From contig NZ_CP051677.1 of assembly GCF_012849055.1 (NCBI RefSeq), positions 3,611,001 to 3,675,000 of the forward strand: a DNA stretch of 64,000 nucleotides. The letters run 5' to 3'. Under the pieces are notes generated by a model. That model saw only the letters and a list, made by a program, of their open reading frames with translations. It was not told the origin of the DNA and did no database searches. A program made the position numbers and the translations under genes. Below are positions 51,561 through 59,846 of the stretch, piece by piece (within the stretch, counting starts at the first letter, position 1; the number at the start of each line of letters is the position of its first letter). Source of the stretch: Spirosoma rhododendri (GTDB taxonomy: Bacteria > Bacteroidota > Bacteroidia > Cytophagales > Spirosomataceae).

Positions 51561-53927
51561 ATGACTATCAAACAATTACTACAAATCGTACTGCTCACGT
51601 TATTCTCTACGCTGAGTATGGCCCAGACGACGATTCGGGGCGTTGTGACCGACGCAAAAACGTCGAATACGCCATTGGCCGGGGCCACCATCACCGCAAC
51701 GGGTGCAGCCAACGGCACAACCACCGATAGCAGCGGGCACTTTGAACTTCGCACTGCTAAATCGGTATCGGACGTGCGGGTAAGTTTTATGGGGTATCAG
51801 CCGCAGACAGTGCCCGTTACCGACCCGAATGCGGCACTAACCATTGCACTCGCCCCCGACGACGGCCGCAGTCTGGACGAAGTGCGGGTCAGTTCGCGTT
51901 ACTACCGCACCTACACGACCAACAGTATTTCGAGCGCGCTGCGGCTGCGAACAGCCCCCATTAACCTTTCGCAGACCATTCAGACAATAACGCCCGAAGT
52001 GATTGCCGATCAGGGTAGTTTCAACATGACCGAGGGCGTGAGCCGCAACGTCAGCGGGGTGATCCGGCAGGAGGTGTCGAATAACCTGGGGCCGTACCTG
52101 TTTATGCGGGGTGGGCTGATTTCCAGCCTGCGCAACGGTATTGACCTGACGCCCATCTACCGGGGGCCGTCGCCCGACGACGCGGCCATTATCGAGCGGG
52201 TCGAGTTTATCAAAGGACCGTCGCTGTTTATGAACAATATCGGCGATCCGGCGGGCAGCTTCAACATCGTTACCAAACAGCCCACGGGTACACGCCGGTA
52301 CGCAGCCACTGCCATGCTGGGCAGCTTCGATTTTTACCGGCTGGCCGTTGATCTCGACGGCCAGTTCGACAAAAAAGGGAAGTTGCTGTACCGGCTCAAC
52401 ACGGTCGGTATGCGGACCAACTCGTTTGTTAAGTTCGATAACAACCGGCGGTTTCTGGTGGCCCCCGTGCTCAAATACCGCATCAGCGACCGTACCTATG
52501 TGTCGGCCGAATACCAGTATCAGGCAAACAGCTACGCGATGTACAGCCCGATCGTGATGACTCCTCAGGGCTTCGGAACACTACCCATCGACTTTTCCCT
52601 CACCGAACCTAGTCTTGCCCCGATCCGGGCGCGCGACCACACTGGTTTTCTGACGTTCGCGCATCAGGTCAGCGCCAACTGGCAACTAACCGTGCGGGCG
52701 TCGTTTCTGCGCAATGACGCCGAGGGGGTATATCTGTGGGTGACGAACGTAAACCCGGCCAATCCGAACGTGCTGCTCCGGAATCCCAAGTATGACCTGA
52801 ACCGTACGGAAGTGTATTCGCAGCAGGCATTCGTCAACGGCGCGTTCACGACCGGCGGGCTTCGGCATCAGCTGCTGGGCGGTATCGACGTGAATCAGAA
52901 ACGGTTTCGCGCCGACAGCTACGTGTCGTACGATACCTACAAAGATGGCAAGGGCGCAACGCAGTTGACGTACTACCCGCTCGACGTGACCAACCCCAAC
53001 TACGGCGCTGAAATCTCGACCTACCACACGCCGGGCGGTCTGGCCAACGGCAATACGAGTCAGCGGGTGTCGTATGAATCGGCTTACCTGCTCGACGAAC
53101 TGAGCCTGCTGCACAGCAAACTGCGCCTGACGGTAGCGGGCCGGTTTACCGCAGCCCGCACGAGCAACGACGTATCGGGCGCGCACACGCAATCGGGCGA
53201 TAACATCATCACGCCCCGGCTGGGCATCAGCTACAGCCTGCACCCCGACCTGTCGGTATACGCGCTCTACGACCGGACGTTCGTGCCGCAGGCGGGCGTT
53301 ACCAGCAGTGGGGAAGCCGTCCGGCCGTTGCAGGGGGTGAACCGGGAAATTGGTATCAAGAAAAACTGGTTCAACGGTCGCTGGAACTCAACGCTGTCGG
53401 TCTACCGCATCAACCGCTCGAATATCATTGCCACCGACCCCAGCAACGCGCAATACCGGATTCAGGTCGGGCAAACAATGTCGCAGGGCGTTGATGTCGA
53501 CGTGGTAGGTCAGGTCGCGCGGGGGCTGAACGTGGTAGTCAATTACGCGTATTGCGACTCAAAAATCGAGCAGGATGTCAACCCGCTGCTCGTCGGTACG
53601 CCCACGCCGATGTTTGTGAAACATGTGCAGAACACCTGGCTCAACTACGCGCTGCCCGCCGTGTCCGGCCTGACGGTGTCGCTGGGCTATCAGTATCAGG
53701 GTGGGCGGGGCGAACGCTTTGCCACCGCCACGCAGCATACCACACCCGATTACTTTCGGCTCGACGGTGGGCTGGGCTGGCAGCACCGGTCGCTGCGGGT
53801 AAATCTGATTGTGAATAACCTGCTCAACCGGCAACTGATTGCGACGCCCTGGTACCGCAACGGCCTGTATTATTGGGTGCCGCAACCACCCATCAACGGT
53901 CGTCTGACGGTGAGTTACGTGTTCTAG
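51561..53927 (+). CDS. TonB-dependent siderophore receptor
   Basis: From MTIKQLLQIVLLTLFSTLSM the protein has 788 residues, with signal peptide ending near AQT. A carboxypeptidase-regulatory-like domain follows (TIRGVVTDAKTSNTPLAGAT, SSGHFELRTAKSV), then the plug (IQTITPEVIADQGSFNMTEG, MRGGLISSLRNGIDL, IERVEFIKGPSLFMNNIGDP) and the barrel to a terminal aromatic (GRLTVSYVF). The pattern is that of FhuA/FoxA-like siderophore receptors. Together with the two preceding genes it forms a siderophore-iron uptake cassette. The REP-like hairpin in the leader may affect its expression. Confidence 0.9.
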   Translation: MTIKQLLQIVLLTLFSTLSMAQTTIRGVVTDAKTSNTPLAGATITATGAANGTTTDSSGHFELRTAKSVSDVRVSFMGYQPQTVPVTDPNAALTIALAPDDGRSLDEVRVSSRYYRTYTTNSISSALRLRTAPINLSQTIQTITPEVIADQGSFNMTEGVSRNVSGVIRQEVSNNLGPYLFMRGGLISSLRNGIDLTPIYRGPSPDDAAIIERVEFIKGPSLFMNNIGDPAGSFNIVTKQPTGTRRYAATAMLGSFDFYRLAVDLDGQFDKKGKLLYRLNTVGMRTNSFVKFDNNRRFLVAPVLKYRISDRTYVSAEYQYQANSYAMYSPIVMTPQGFGTLPIDFSLTEPSLAPIRARDHTGFLTFAHQVSANWQLTVRASFLRNDAEGVYLWVTNVNPANPNVLLRNPKYDLNRTEVYSQQAFVNGAFTTGGLRHQLLGGIDVNQKRFRADSYVSYDTYKDGKGATQLTYYPLDVTNPNYGAEISTYHTPGGLANGNTSQRVSYESAYLLDELSLLHSKLRLTVAGRFTAARTSNDVSGAHTQSGDNIITPRLGISYSLHPDLSVYALYDRTFVPQAGVTSSGEAVRPLQGVNREIGIKKNWFNGRWNSTLSVYRINRSNIIATDPSNAQYRIQVGQTMSQGVDVDVVGQVARGLNVVVNYAYCDSKIEQDVNPLLVGTPTPMFVKHVQNTWLNYALPAVSGLTVSLGYQYQGGRGERFATATQHTTPDYFRLDGGLGWQHRSLRVNLIVNNLLNRQLIATPWYRNGLYYWVPQPPINGRLTVSYVF

Positions 53928-53937
53928 GCTGACGGAC

Positions 53938-53971
53938 CCGAAAACACCCGGCTAGCACCGGGTGTTTTCGG
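53938..53971 (+). terminator. Strong stem-loop terminator
   Basis: CCGAAAACACCCGG and CCGGGTGTTTTCGG form a 14-bp stem with a short loop right after the siderophore receptor stop codon. Confidence 0.9.
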
Positions 53972-54112
53972 AAAAACGTGATGCGATTTCGGCAAAAAGG
54001 GCTATCTTTAGTTTGTCGGCAAGTGAGTAGGAATCAGCTGGTTCCGCGCTTCATCCGGCAGACCGTAACGTGAGCAGGAAGTTGTCGAACGAGTTGCCGG
54101 ACTGTGTAGCGT

Positions 54113-55369
54113 ATGAACAAATTACTTCTGTTGGGTTTGCTGCTCGTGTCGGGGCTGGCGCGGGCCAACTCGATTCTGATTCCGATGGACGATCGGCAAT
54201 CCAACCACCTCAAAGCGTATGGCATTGCGTACAAACTACTGAAAGACGATCTGGAAGTCGACTGGCTGCTCAACTACCGGGGGGGCAGTTTTCTGGTCAA
54301 GCAGCGGGCGGGCATTGAAACCGAATGCCGGGTGCGGGGTGTGTCGTTTGAAACCATTTCCGACGCACAAACCGCTACGATCAAGCAGCAGCTTGCCAAC
54401 CCCGACCTGAATATGGACGTGGTGACGCTGCAAAAAGCCGCCAAAATCATCGTCTATTCACCCATCAAAATCAGCCCGTCGGAGTTCGAGAATACCGACG
54501 CCGTGCTGCTCGTGCTGACCTACGCCGAGATACCGTACGAGGTGGTTTACGACGAAGAAATCCTTAAGGGTGAACTGCCCAAATACGACTGGCTGCACCT
54601 GCACCACGAAGATTTTACGGGGCAGTTTGGCCGTAACCTGCACCGGCAAACCCTGGCCGACATCAAGGCGCAGGAAGATATTGCGAAGAAATACGGCTTT
54701 CCGAAAGTGTCGCAGATGAAACTGGCCGTGGCCAAAAACATCAAGTCGTTCTGCGCGGGGGGCGGCTACCTGTTTGCCATGTGCTCCGGGGCCGAAACGC
54801 TCGATATCGCGCTGGCCGCTGAAGGCGTCGACATTGTTGGCAATGCCTACGACGGCGATGGTGTCGATACCGACGCGCAACGCAAACTCGACTATACCAA
54901 GTGCCTGGCGTTTCAGAACTTCACGCTCGAAGGCGACAACGGGTACCGGGGTTTCTCAACCTTCTCCGACATCAACGCGACCGGAGCAGGTGGCTACGAT
55001 CAGCCGGGCGGTTATTTTCAGCTGTTCAATTTCTCGGCCAAGTGGGACGTAATCCCGGCCATGCTGACGCAGAACCACGAAACCATCATCAAGGAGTTTT
55101 TCGGGCAGACGACGGCCTTCCGTAAAACGACGGTCAAGCCGAGCACACTGGTGATGGGGGAGGGCAAAACCTCCGACCGGTACATCTACGGCGAAGTGGG
55201 CAAGGGCCAATGGACGTTCTACGGCGGGCACGACCCCGAAGGCATCCGGGGCGGGGGCGGCTGGCGCAACCCCACCGACCTGAATCTGCATCCGCACTCA
55301 CCCGGTTACCGCCTGATTCTCAACAATGTCCTGTTCCCCTCCGCCCGCAAGAAAAAGCGCAAAACGTGA
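54113..55369 (+). CDS. Secreted GATase-like protein (often named asparagine synthetase B in this group)
   Basis: The 418-residue protein starts MNKLLLLGLLLVSGLARANS, a signal peptide. The mature sequence begins ILIPMDDRQSNHLKAYGIAY and later has KSFCAGGGYLFAMCSGAETL, which resembles a type 1 glutamine-amidotransferase-like turn with Cys, and YGGHDPEGIRGGGG. Related Bacteroidota proteins are annotated as asparagine synthetase B, although no synthetase domain is present here. The exported location speaks against that activity. True function unknown. The basic C-terminus (ARKKKRKT) is short. Confidence 0.7.
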   Translation: MNKLLLLGLLLVSGLARANSILIPMDDRQSNHLKAYGIAYKLLKDDLEVDWLLNYRGGSFLVKQRAGIETECRVRGVSFETISDAQTATIKQQLANPDLNMDVVTLQKAAKIIVYSPIKISPSEFENTDAVLLVLTYAEIPYEVVYDEEILKGELPKYDWLHLHHEDFTGQFGRNLHRQTLADIKAQEDIAKKYGFPKVSQMKLAVAKNIKSFCAGGGYLFAMCSGAETLDIALAAEGVDIVGNAYDGDGVDTDAQRKLDYTKCLAFQNFTLEGDNGYRGFSTFSDINATGAGGYDQPGGYFQLFNFSAKWDVIPAMLTQNHETIIKEFFGQTTAFRKTTVKPSTLVMGEGKTSDRYIYGEVGKGQWTFYGGHDPEGIRGGGGWRNPTDLNLHPHSPGYRLILNNVLFPSARKKKRKT

Positions 55370-55375
55370 TTTTTA

Positions 55376-55464
55376 TTGGACAGGATTACAGGATTAGTTT
55401 CTCAGTTGATAGAAAAAGAAAATCCTGCTAATCCGCCCGGCGGCCCGGCTGTAATCCTGTCCAA
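55376..55464. repeat. Intergenic palindrome, 16-bp perfect arms
   Basis: TTGGACAGGATTACAG (55376-55391) and CTGTAATCCTGTCCAA (55449-55464) enclose a further GGATTAG / CTAATCC pair. It lies between convergent genes and may act as a terminator or be a dispersed repeat. Confidence 0.8.
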
Positions 55465-55482
55465 CAATCAATCCTGTCTAAG

Positions 55483-56415
55483 TTAGAAATGCAGGACGAT
55501 TTTGCCGGTTGTCCGACGGCTTTCGAGCTGGCGATGTGCTTCCGCCATCTGATCGGCGGGTAACACCTGACTGACTTCTATGTGCAGCTTACCGGCGTCG
55601 ATCAGTTTGTTGATCGTCCGCAGGTCGTCGCCACTGGTATGAACCAGAATACGCTCGGCGGTGATGTCCGGGCGTTTGTCCAGTACCTTGTCCATGGCTC
55701 CGTAGGCAATTGAAATAAGGCGTCCGCCCGGTTTCAAGACCTCCGCCGACTGGAAAATCGTGTCGGCACCGGCGGTATCAAATACCAGATCAATATCGTT
55801 GAGCACTTCCTCTACCTTTGTCGTTGTGTAGTCGATAAATTCATCGACGCCCAGCGATTTGACGAAGGCTTCGTTTTTGCCCGATGCCGTGCCGATCACT
55901 TTGGCACCGAGGGCTTTAGCCAGCTGTACGCCCAGGTGACCCACCCCGCCCGAAGCGGCCTGAACCAGTACCGTTTGGCCCGCTTCGAGGTGGCCGTGTT
56001 CGGTCAGTGCCTGCCAGGCCGTCAGCACCGCGAGCGGTGCCGCTGCCGCCTGCTCGTAGGTTAGTTTGGCGGGTCTTAGAGCCAGATTGTCGGCCGGTGC
56101 CGCTACGTATTCGGCATAAGCCTGACCGGGTTCGGGGAAGTTGACCATGCCATAGACCGCGTCGCCCTGCTGAAAGTCGGTTACTTCGCTACCAACGGCT
56201 ACAATGTCGCCGGCCATGTCCCAACCCAGAATGATGGGGTGCGTATAGGCTTTGGCGTAAGGCGCGGTGCCGCTGCGGGTTTTGAAATCGGCCGGATTTA
56301 CACCGAACGCCCGAACGCGGACGAGAACCTCGTTGGGTCGAATAGCAGGATTGGGAACGTCCTGAACAGAAAAGTTACTGGCGTCGCCCCAGTCGCTTAA
56401 AACAACAGCTTTCAT
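55483..56415 (-). CDS. NADP-dependent MDR oxidoreductase
   Basis: The 310 residues match the medium-chain quinone-oxidoreductase type: start MKAVVLSDWGDASNFSVQDV, VGVNPADFKTRSG-like FGVNPADFKTRSGTA, LGWDMAGDIVAVGSEVTDFQ, then the Rossmann motif VLVQAASGGVGHLGVQLAKALGAKV. The Zn-binding residues of alcohol dehydrogenases are missing, so it is the zinc-independent NADPH-type. It reduces quinones or enones in the cytoplasm. Single gene with no clear partner. Confidence 0.9.
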   Translation of the reverse strand: MKAVVLSDWGDASNFSVQDVPNPAIRPNEVLVRVRAFGVNPADFKTRSGTAPYAKAYTHPIILGWDMAGDIVAVGSEVTDFQQGDAVYGMVNFPEPGQAYAEYVAAPADNLALRPAKLTYEQAAAAPLAVLTAWQALTEHGHLEAGQTVLVQAASGGVGHLGVQLAKALGAKVIGTASGKNEAFVKSLGVDEFIDYTTTKVEEVLNDIDLVFDTAGADTIFQSAEVLKPGGRLISIAYGAMDKVLDKRPDITAERILVHTSGDDLRTINKLIDAGKLHIEVSQVLPADQMAEAHRQLESRRTTGKIVLHF

Positions 56416-56669
56416 ACAATGCGGTAATGATGATTTTCTGGTAAACAGGGGAAGCCAGCCAAGAATTCACGAGAGAGTTTATCCGGTCAGGCAGCGGCCA
56501 GGGGATACCGTCTAATAAATAAAAAAGTTAATCTATGAAACCTAGGGGTTTTTCGCCGTCTCTAACATCCAAACAGATCATGATTTACGTAAGTATGCGC
56601 GAAATGTGGCCGGGCGTTTGCTACGACAAAAACATGAGTACAAGCTTTACCGTATCTTAAAGTTAACCT

Positions 56670-57152
56670 ATGTTCTCAAAATCTACTCCTCTCATTTACC
56701 TGGTTGATGATGATGACGATGATCGGTATCTGGTGCAGACCATCCTCGACAATCATTACAGTGCGTGTGCGGTTCGTGTGTTTGCCAGTGGAGCAGATTT
56801 ACTTACGCATCTGACGCATCAGCTCGATGGACGCCTACCTGATCTGATTATTCTCGATCTGTACATGCCCATGTTCAATGGCTTTGAACTGCTGTCGCGG
56901 ATCAAGCAGAACAGTGACTACGAAGGTATCCCGGTTGCTATCATGTCGGATTCCGATGAGGGCGAATCGCGCGATCGTTGCTACCGGCTGGGAACAAATG
57001 CCTACCTGACCAAAACGCTTAACATGGCCAAAATGACTGCTGAAATCTGTCAGCTTGAGCGATACTGGTCACAGGGTGGTCTCGGCTTGTCGGGCGGTAA
57101 ATCGACCGGTTTATCCAAACTCTTTAACTTCAAAAATCTGCCGCTGAACTAG
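56670..57152 (+). CDS. Stand-alone receiver-domain protein
   Basis: The 160-residue receiver shows LVDDDDDDRYLVQTILDN with acidic cluster, LPDLIILDLYMPMFNGFELL with phospho-acceptor Asp63, and IAMSDS-like IMSDSDEG and NAYLTKTLN with the Lys. There is no output domain; a short tail (GLGLSGGKSTGLSKLFNFKN) follows. It is probably a signalling adaptor fed by one of the orphan kinases. Upstream is a 254-bp gap with promoter-like AT-rich sequence, and a perfect palindromic terminator follows. Confidence 0.85.
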   Translation: MFSKSTPLIYLVDDDDDDRYLVQTILDNHYSACAVRVFASGADLLTHLTHQLDGRLPDLIILDLYMPMFNGFELLSRIKQNSDYEGIPVAIMSDSDEGESRDRCYRLGTNAYLTKTLNMAKMTAEICQLERYWSQGGLGLSGGKSTGLSKLFNFKNLPLN

Positions 57153-57178
57153 CCAATTCGGTTTGTTAGCATGCTCAC

Positions 57179-57216
57179 GACAAGCCCCCGCTTCGGTACC
57201 GAAGCGGGGGCTTGTC
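57179..57216. terminator. Perfect 38-bp palindromic terminator
   Basis: GACAAGCCCCCGCTTCGGT is followed directly by its exact reverse complement. It lies between the receiver gene and the convergent acs gene and would work in both directions. Confidence 0.85.
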
Positions 57217-57291
57217 GTTTGTGTCGGGGTAGTCACTAATAAAAAACGCCAGATGTTTCTACCCGACGTTTTTATTGGTAATGATCTAAGC

Positions 57292-59187
57292 TTACAGCAC
57301 CCCTGATTTGATCTCGTCAACGACGGCGGGATCGAGCAGGGTAGTGGTGTCGCCGAGGTTATTCGTGTCTCCCTCGGCAATTTTGCGGAGAATCCGGCGC
57401 ATGATTTTGCCCGAACGGGTCTTGGGCAGGCCCGATACGAACTGAATCTTGTCGGGCTTGGCGATGGGGCCGATGACGCGGCTAACGGTCGCGTTGATGT
57501 CGCGCTTGGTCAGGTCGGCGTCTTTGTCGTCCATCGGGTGCTCGGTAATGACGTAGGCGTATATGCCCTGCCCTTTGATGTCGTGCGGGTAACCAACCAC
57601 CGCGCTCTCAACTACACCCGTGTGCATGTTGATCGCGTTCTCGACCTCGGCGGTACCGATGCGGTGGCCCGACACGTTCAGCACGTCGTCGACCCGGCCC
57701 GTGATGCGGTAATAGCCGTCTTCGTCGCGCAGGCAGCCGTCGCCTGTGAAGTACAGGCCGGGGTAGGTGGCGAAATACGTTTGGCGGCAGCGTTCGTGGT
57801 CGCCATAGGTCGTGCGGAGAATACCCGGCCACGGAAACTTCATACACAGGTTACCGCTGACGCCGTTTCCTTCGATCTCCTTGCCGTTTTCATCGACCAG
57901 AATCGGCTGCACGCCCGGCAGGGGCAGCGTAGCGAAGGTCGGTTTGGTTTTGGTGATACCGGCCAACGGCGAAATCAGAATCCCGCCCGTTTCGGTCTGC
58001 CACCAGGTGTCGACAATCGGCGCGCGGTTCTTGCCAACGTGATCGTCGTACCAGTGCCAGGCTTCGGCATTGATGGGCTCACCCACCGATCCCAGCACGT
58101 CGATACTACTTAGATCGTATTTGTTGAAAACATCCGTACCGAAGCCCATCAGCGACCGGATGGCCGTAGGTGCTGTATACAGAATGTTGACTTTATGCTT
58201 GTCGGTGATGTCCCAGAACCGCCCGCAGTCGGGGTAGGTGGGTACGCCCTCAAAAATTACTGAGGTAGCGCCACAGGCGAGCGGCCCGTATACGATGTAG
58301 CTGTGGCCCGTAATCCAGCCAATGTCGGCGGTGCAGAAATGTACCTGACCGGGCTCATACTGGAACACGTTCTGGAACGTGTAAGCCGCGTAAACCATGT
58401 AGCCCCCGCAGGTGTGCACGACACCTTTCGGCTTGCCCGTTGAGCCGGACGTGTACAGGATAAACAGCATGTCTTCGGCGTCCATCTCTTCGGCGGGGCA
58501 GTCGGCCGTAACCTGCTTCAACTCCTGTTCCCACCAAACGTCGCGGCCTTTAATCATCGACACCGGCGTGCGGGTACGGGTCATCACGATCACCCGCTTT
58601 ACGCTGGGGCAGCCGATCAGCGCGTCGTCGACGGTATTTTTGAGCGGCACTTCCTTGTTGCCCCGGTACGAACCATCGGCGGTGATAACCACTTTGCACT
58701 GGGCGTCGTTGATACGGTCGGCGATACTCTGCGCCGAAAAACCACCGAATACCACCGAGTGAACGGCCCCGATGCGGGCGCAGGCCAGCACGGCAATCGC
58801 CAGCTCGGGCACCATCGGCATATAGATACAGACGCGGTCGCCTTTAACAACGCCGTTGCGTTTCAGCACATTAGCGAATCGGCAGACCTGATCGTGCAGC
58901 ATCCGGTACGTGAGTGTCGTACCGACTTCGTTGGGGTCGTTGGGTTCCCAGACAATCGCTGGCTGATCGCCCCGCTCAGCGAGGTGCCGGTCGAGGCAGT
59001 TTTCGGTGATGTTTAGCTTCCCCCCAACAAACCATTTGATGTTGGGTTCGTCAAAATTCCATTGCAGGGTTTTGGTCCAGGGTTTGCGCCAGTGAAAGTT
59101 CTGCGCGACTTCGGCCCAGAACGCTTCTGGATCTTCTACGCTTTTCTGGTACGCAGCCTGGTATTCATCAAACGAGCGGATACGCAT
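57292..59187 (-). CDS. acs: Acetyl-coenzyme A synthetase
   Basis: The 631-residue protein has the complete AMP-forming ligase signature: [20 protein letters not shown] (A3), [37 protein letters not shown] and [20 protein letters not shown] [15 protein letters not shown], ending [18 protein letters not shown] where the regulatory Lys lies. It activates acetate to acetyl-CoA with ATP. It is downstream of a receiver gene and a CrbS-like symporter-kinase on the same strand, with a 238-bp gap before it, so it may be the regulated target. Confidence 0.95.
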   Translation of the reverse strand: MRIRSFDEYQAAYQKSVEDPEAFWAEVAQNFHWRKPWTKTLQWNFDEPNIKWFVGGKLNITENCLDRHLAERGDQPAIVWEPNDPNEVGTTLTYRMLHDQVCRFANVLKRNGVVKGDRVCIYMPMVPELAIAVLACARIGAVHSVVFGGFSAQSIADRINDAQCKVVITADGSYRGNKEVPLKNTVDDALIGCPSVKRVIVMTRTRTPVSMIKGRDVWWEQELKQVTADCPAEEMDAEDMLFILYTSGSTGKPKGVVHTCGGYMVYAAYTFQNVFQYEPGQVHFCTADIGWITGHSYIVYGPLACGATSVIFEGVPTYPDCGRFWDITDKHKVNILYTAPTAIRSLMGFGTDVFNKYDLSSIDVLGSVGEPINAEAWHWYDDHVGKNRAPIVDTWWQTETGGILISPLAGITKTKPTFATLPLPGVQPILVDENGKEIEGNGVSGNLCMKFPWPGILRTTYGDHERCRQTYFATYPGLYFTGDGCLRDEDGYYRITGRVDDVLNVSGHRIGTAEVENAINMHTGVVESAVVGYPHDIKGQGIYAYVITEHPMDDKDADLTKRDINATVSRVIGPIAKPDKIQFVSGLPKTRSGKIMRRILRKIAEGDTNNLGDTTTLLDPAVVDEIKSGVL

Positions 59188-59425
59188 GGGTTTATGGACG
59201 TTACTATGGTTTTTTTGTATTCGACGGGTAAAGGTAAAACCTCTGATGGAATTGACGGCAACACGATCCGATCATTCTTGCTCAATAACTATAGATAGTT
59301 TTATGCGCGAAAGGCCAGCTCGCTGTGTCGCGTCGGTAAATGGACTACGCCAGCGCATCGACAATGACTGAGCAGACGGCCGAGCCAGGTGCCTGACGCA
59401 CAGGCAGACAGCGGTCAGGAGATTG

Positions 59426-59815
59426 TCAGGCGTTGCCCGCCGTTGGGTTCAACTGGATCAGCTCACGAACTTTCGCAGCCAGTTCGCGGGTCGAGAAGGG
59501 TTTGGGCAGGTAGAGGTCGGCCCCCGCTTTGTAGCCCTGCTGAATATCCACTTCTTTGCTCTTGGCACTCAGGAAGACCACTTTTACCCGCTCGAAACCG
59601 GGCGTCTGGCGCACATACGTACAGAGTTCGTAGCCGTTCATGCCGGGCATCATAATGTCCAGCAGTAGCACGTCGGGGCGGTGTTGCTGGAGCAAATCGT
59701 AGGCTTCGGTACCGTCGCGGGCAATCAGCACCTGATAGCCTTGCTTTTTCATCAGAAATTCCAGCGACAGCAGGATGCTGGGGTCATCATCGGCAATCAG
59801 AACGTGAGCAGGCAT
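59426..59815 (-). CDS. Receiver-domain protein next to the symporter-kinase
   Basis: From MPAHVLIADDDPSILLSLEF the protein has 129 residues, a complete receiver domain: acidic Asp9-Asp11, phospho-acceptor Asp53 in VLLLDIMMPGMNGYEL, VVFLSAKSK and ADLYLPKPFSTRELAAKV with Lys. No DNA-binding output domain is present, unlike the CrbR regulators of other bacteria. The upstream kinase at 59847 is on the same strand, 31 bases away, and is the obvious partner. Confidence 0.85.
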   Translation of the reverse strand: MPAHVLIADDDPSILLSLEFLMKKQGYQVLIARDGTEAYDLLQQHRPDVLLLDIMMPGMNGYELCTYVRQTPGFERVKVVFLSAKSKEVDIQQGYKAGADLYLPKPFSTRELAAKVRELIQLNPTAGNA

Positions 59816-59846
59816 GTGGAGTAGTTTGACGTTTATGGTTTGAGGT

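Noticed and set aside
59766..59784. The REP-like core GACAGCAGGATGCTG inside the receiver gene at 59426
   Set aside because: It encodes the ordinary SILLSL segment of a receiver with common codons and has no second arm.
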